A DNA stretch of 15,470 nt from Dehalococcoidia bacterium (GTDB lineage Bacteria; Chloroflexota; Dehalococcoidia; Lucifugimonadales; JAGWBF01): the NCBI GenBank assembly GCA_021296015.1, contig JAGWBG010000004.1, positions 1-15,470 on the forward strand. Direction: 5' to 3'. Position numbers and translations under genes: made by a program. Positions 14,677 through 15,470 of this stretch are shown here, one piece after another. The first letter of the stretch is position 1, and every line of letters begins with the position of its first letter. Below the pieces are notes generated by a model, which did not search any database, was not told the DNA's origin, and saw nothing but the letters and a program-made list of their open reading frames with translations.

Positions 14677-14708
14677 TGGGTGGCACGAGGAACGGATTAG
14701 CTAGGGCC

Positions 14709-14738
14709 ATTATACCTACACGCCGTCTGATTACGCAA
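14709..14738 (-). promoter_or_regulatory. Promoter upstream of the HAD-mutL pair
   Basis: A perfect TATAAT -10 box (14709-14714) is preceded, after 18 bases, by TTGCGT (14733-14738) as a weak -35. Transcription would begin near 14702, giving a leader of roughly 25 nt before the HAD ATG at 14676. This would let the HAD gene and mutL be expressed separately from the upstream mutS and Spx-like genes. Confidence 0.55.
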
Positions 14739-14751
14739 GGCTCCGGCTTTC

Positions 14752-15108
14752 TCAGCTTCGGCCCAACGCACTCTCCAGGCTCTTGGTGTCCGCACCGACG
14801 ACAAGCTCGTCCCCAATCCGCACCATCGGACGGCGAATGAGACGAGGCTCCTGCAACATAAGCTGAATAAGCTCGTCGTCGCTGAGGCTCCCGGCATCCC
14901 TGCCCAGGGCTGTGAAGCTGGGGCTCCTCCAGGAGAAGATGTCCGAAATGGCACGACCCTTCAGCAGGTCCCGCAACTCGGCCTCGGAGAATGGCTCTTT
15001 GAAGAAATCCCGGTCTTCTATAGTGACGCCCTTTTGCGAGAGAAACTCCCTCGCCTTACGACACGTGGATCAACGTGTCCAGGTGTAATAAGTGACTACG
15101 GTAGCCAT
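14752..15108 (-). CDS. Spx/ArsC-family selenoprotein with in-frame UGA (UxxC active site)
   Basis: The ATG at 15106-15108 has GGAGG five bases upstream. The frame runs 118 codons to a TGA stop at 14752-14754, interrupted only by TGA at 15070-15072 (codon 13). The N-terminus reads VVTYYTWTR-U-STCRKAREFL. Bacillus Spx reads LYTSPSCTSCRKARAWL, so codon 13 matches its first redox cysteine and C16 the second, giving UxxC. Further family features are SWRSPSFTALG (59-69), DDELIQLMLQEPRLIRRPMV (77-96) and LVVGAD near the end. Length fits the ArsC/Spx thioredoxin-like family (about 115-130). A SECIS-like hairpin follows the UGA at the right distance. Read as selenocysteine, it would be a thiol/selenol oxidoreductase or redox sensor; its substrate is unknown and arsenate is only one option. 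A pseudogene with a point nonsense mutation is the alternative. Conventional calling would keep only the 74-aa tail from a TTG at 14976. Confidence 0.85.
15036..15054 (-). promoter_or_regulatory. Bacterial SECIS-like hairpin downstream of the in-frame UGA
   Basis: On the mRNA, GCGAGGG pairs with CUCUCGC (seven pairs, one G-U) around the loop AGUUU. The loop begins 22 nt after the UGA and has G as its second base. Known bacterial SECIS elements have a small apical loop with G among its first two bases, about 16-37 nt after UGA, bound by SelB. All three conditions are met here. It lies within the coding sequence (residues 19-25), as expected for bacteria. Confidence 0.7.
15060..15079 (-). other. 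Perfect stem-loop presenting the UGA codon in its loop
   Basis: GACACGU and ACGUGUC form a perfect seven-pair stem around the hexaloop UGAUCC, so the selenocysteine codon is the first three bases of the loop. It sits 5 nt before the SECIS-like hairpin and does not overlap it. Whether it forms during translation is unknown. Confidence 0.5.
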
Positions 15109-15125
15109 CAACGCCTCCTCAAGTT

Positions 15126-15138
15126 AGCATACTATGCT
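15126..15138. promoter_or_regulatory. 13-bp perfect palindrome upstream of the selenoprotein gene
   Basis: AGCATAGTATGCT has six-base arms that are exact reverse complements around one central base. It lies 18 bp before the start codon, in the 67-bp gap after mutS, beside the ribosome binding site. It could be an operator. Only one copy is seen and no convincing promoter surrounds it, so the role is open. Confidence 0.35.
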
Positions 15139-15175
15139 GCCGGTTCCCACTATATCTCACACGTGGTACATGGCG

Positions 15176-15470
15176 CTAAGGGGAATTCTTGGCTTTTTCC
15201 TGGAGTTCGTAAAGCACGTTGATGGCCTCCAGGGGCGTCAGATTGGACACGTCTACCCGCAGAATTTCCTCCATTATCTGGGATGATTCGTTGAAGAGGG
15301 CCATCTGTAGTGTCGCGGCTGCTTCCCCCTTGGCGCGGGCGGCCCTGTGTCTGCCCTTCCGGGATGCGCCATCCCCTTCCAGGTCTTTCAACACTTCCCA
15401 GGCCCGATTTATCACCGTCTTGGGGAGGCCGGCGAGCTGGGCCACGTGTATGCCGTAGCTTTTGTCCGCA
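15176..15470 (-). CDS. mutS: DNA mismatch repair protein MutS, C-terminal end (5' part outside window)
   Basis: The frame enters from the right edge and ends with TAG at 15176-15178, giving about 97 residues. It starts DKSYGIHVAQLAGLPKTVINRAWEVL, the conserved stretch at the end of the MutS ATPase domain (family consensus 'kSYGihVAklAGlP..vi.rA..iL'). A charged, low-conservation linker with several arginine and alanine residues follows (KGRHRAARAKGEAA). The chain ends with a small helical domain, ILRVDVSNLTPLEAINVLYELQEKAK, typical of the MutS C-terminus. MutS recognises mismatches and recruits MutL, encoded about 1 kb downstream on the same strand. The first visible part contains a GTG that could be mistaken for a start; the upstream residues in frame show that it is internal. 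Confidence 0.95.
   Translation of the reverse strand, partial: ADKSYGIHVAQLAGLPKTVINRAWEVLKDLEGDGASRKGRHRAARAKGEAAATLQMALFNESSQIMEEILRVDVSNLTPLEAINVLYELQEKAKNSP

Noticed and set aside
15070..15072. In-frame TGA read as a plain nonsense mutation or sequencing error
   Set aside because: The codon falls exactly on a redox cysteine position, the frame is intact on both sides, and a SECIS-like hairpin follows; this option is kept as the main alternative, to be tested.
1..15470. CRISPR arrays, tRNA or rRNA genes, insertion sequences
   Set aside because: No regularly spaced repeats, no cloverleaf or rRNA segments and no transposase-like products were seen on reading both strands.

Overview
The window looks like a chromosomal stretch from an aerobic or facultatively aerobic bacterium of moderately high GC. 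Gene content suggests Chloroflexota, perhaps a Dehalococcoidia or SAR202-like lineage. That placement is inference from the alternative complex III (ACIII) cluster and general protein character; no rRNA or other decisive marker is present. UGA is an ordinary stop in several genes, so the code is standard apart from one in-frame UGA that looks like selenocysteine. There is no mobile element, CRISPR array, tRNA or rRNA, and no gene-free stretch above 300 bases.

Region 1 (1-11948, all minus strand) reads as one operon of about 12 kb, transcribed right to left from a well-formed sigma70-type promoter at 12024-12052. In transcription order it encodes a 99-aa two-helix membrane protein, a 45-aa CxxC mini-protein tiled exactly between its neighbours, pentaheme ActA, a split ActB (772-aa molybdopterin-oxidoreductase-like B1 and 259-aa ferredoxin-like B2), two consecutive NrfD-type quinol-binding subunits (ActF-like, then ActC), ActD, monoheme ActE, then cytochrome c maturation genes ccmH, ccmF and a short ccmI, and finally a secreted beta-sandwich-like protein running off the left edge. 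ACIII oxidises quinol and passes electrons to periplasmic carriers. The Ccm proteins would attach its six c-type hemes. No terminal oxidase or ccmABCDE genes lie in the window.

Region 2 (11949-12406) is a 230-bp divergent promoter region with back-to-back promoters, followed on the plus strand by a 75-aa protein that is mostly a twin-arginine signal.

Region 3 (12409-15470, minus strand) is a mismatch-repair neighbourhood: the 3' end of mutS, an Spx/ArsC-like gene, a HAD-family phosphatase-like gene with its own promoter, and mutL. The Spx/ArsC-like gene is the most striking item. Codon 13 is TGA at the exact position of the first cysteine of the Spx CxxC redox motif (giving UxxC), and it is followed at a suitable distance by a compact hairpin with G in a five-base apical loop, as in bacterial SECIS elements. 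An ordinary gene caller would break or truncate this gene.
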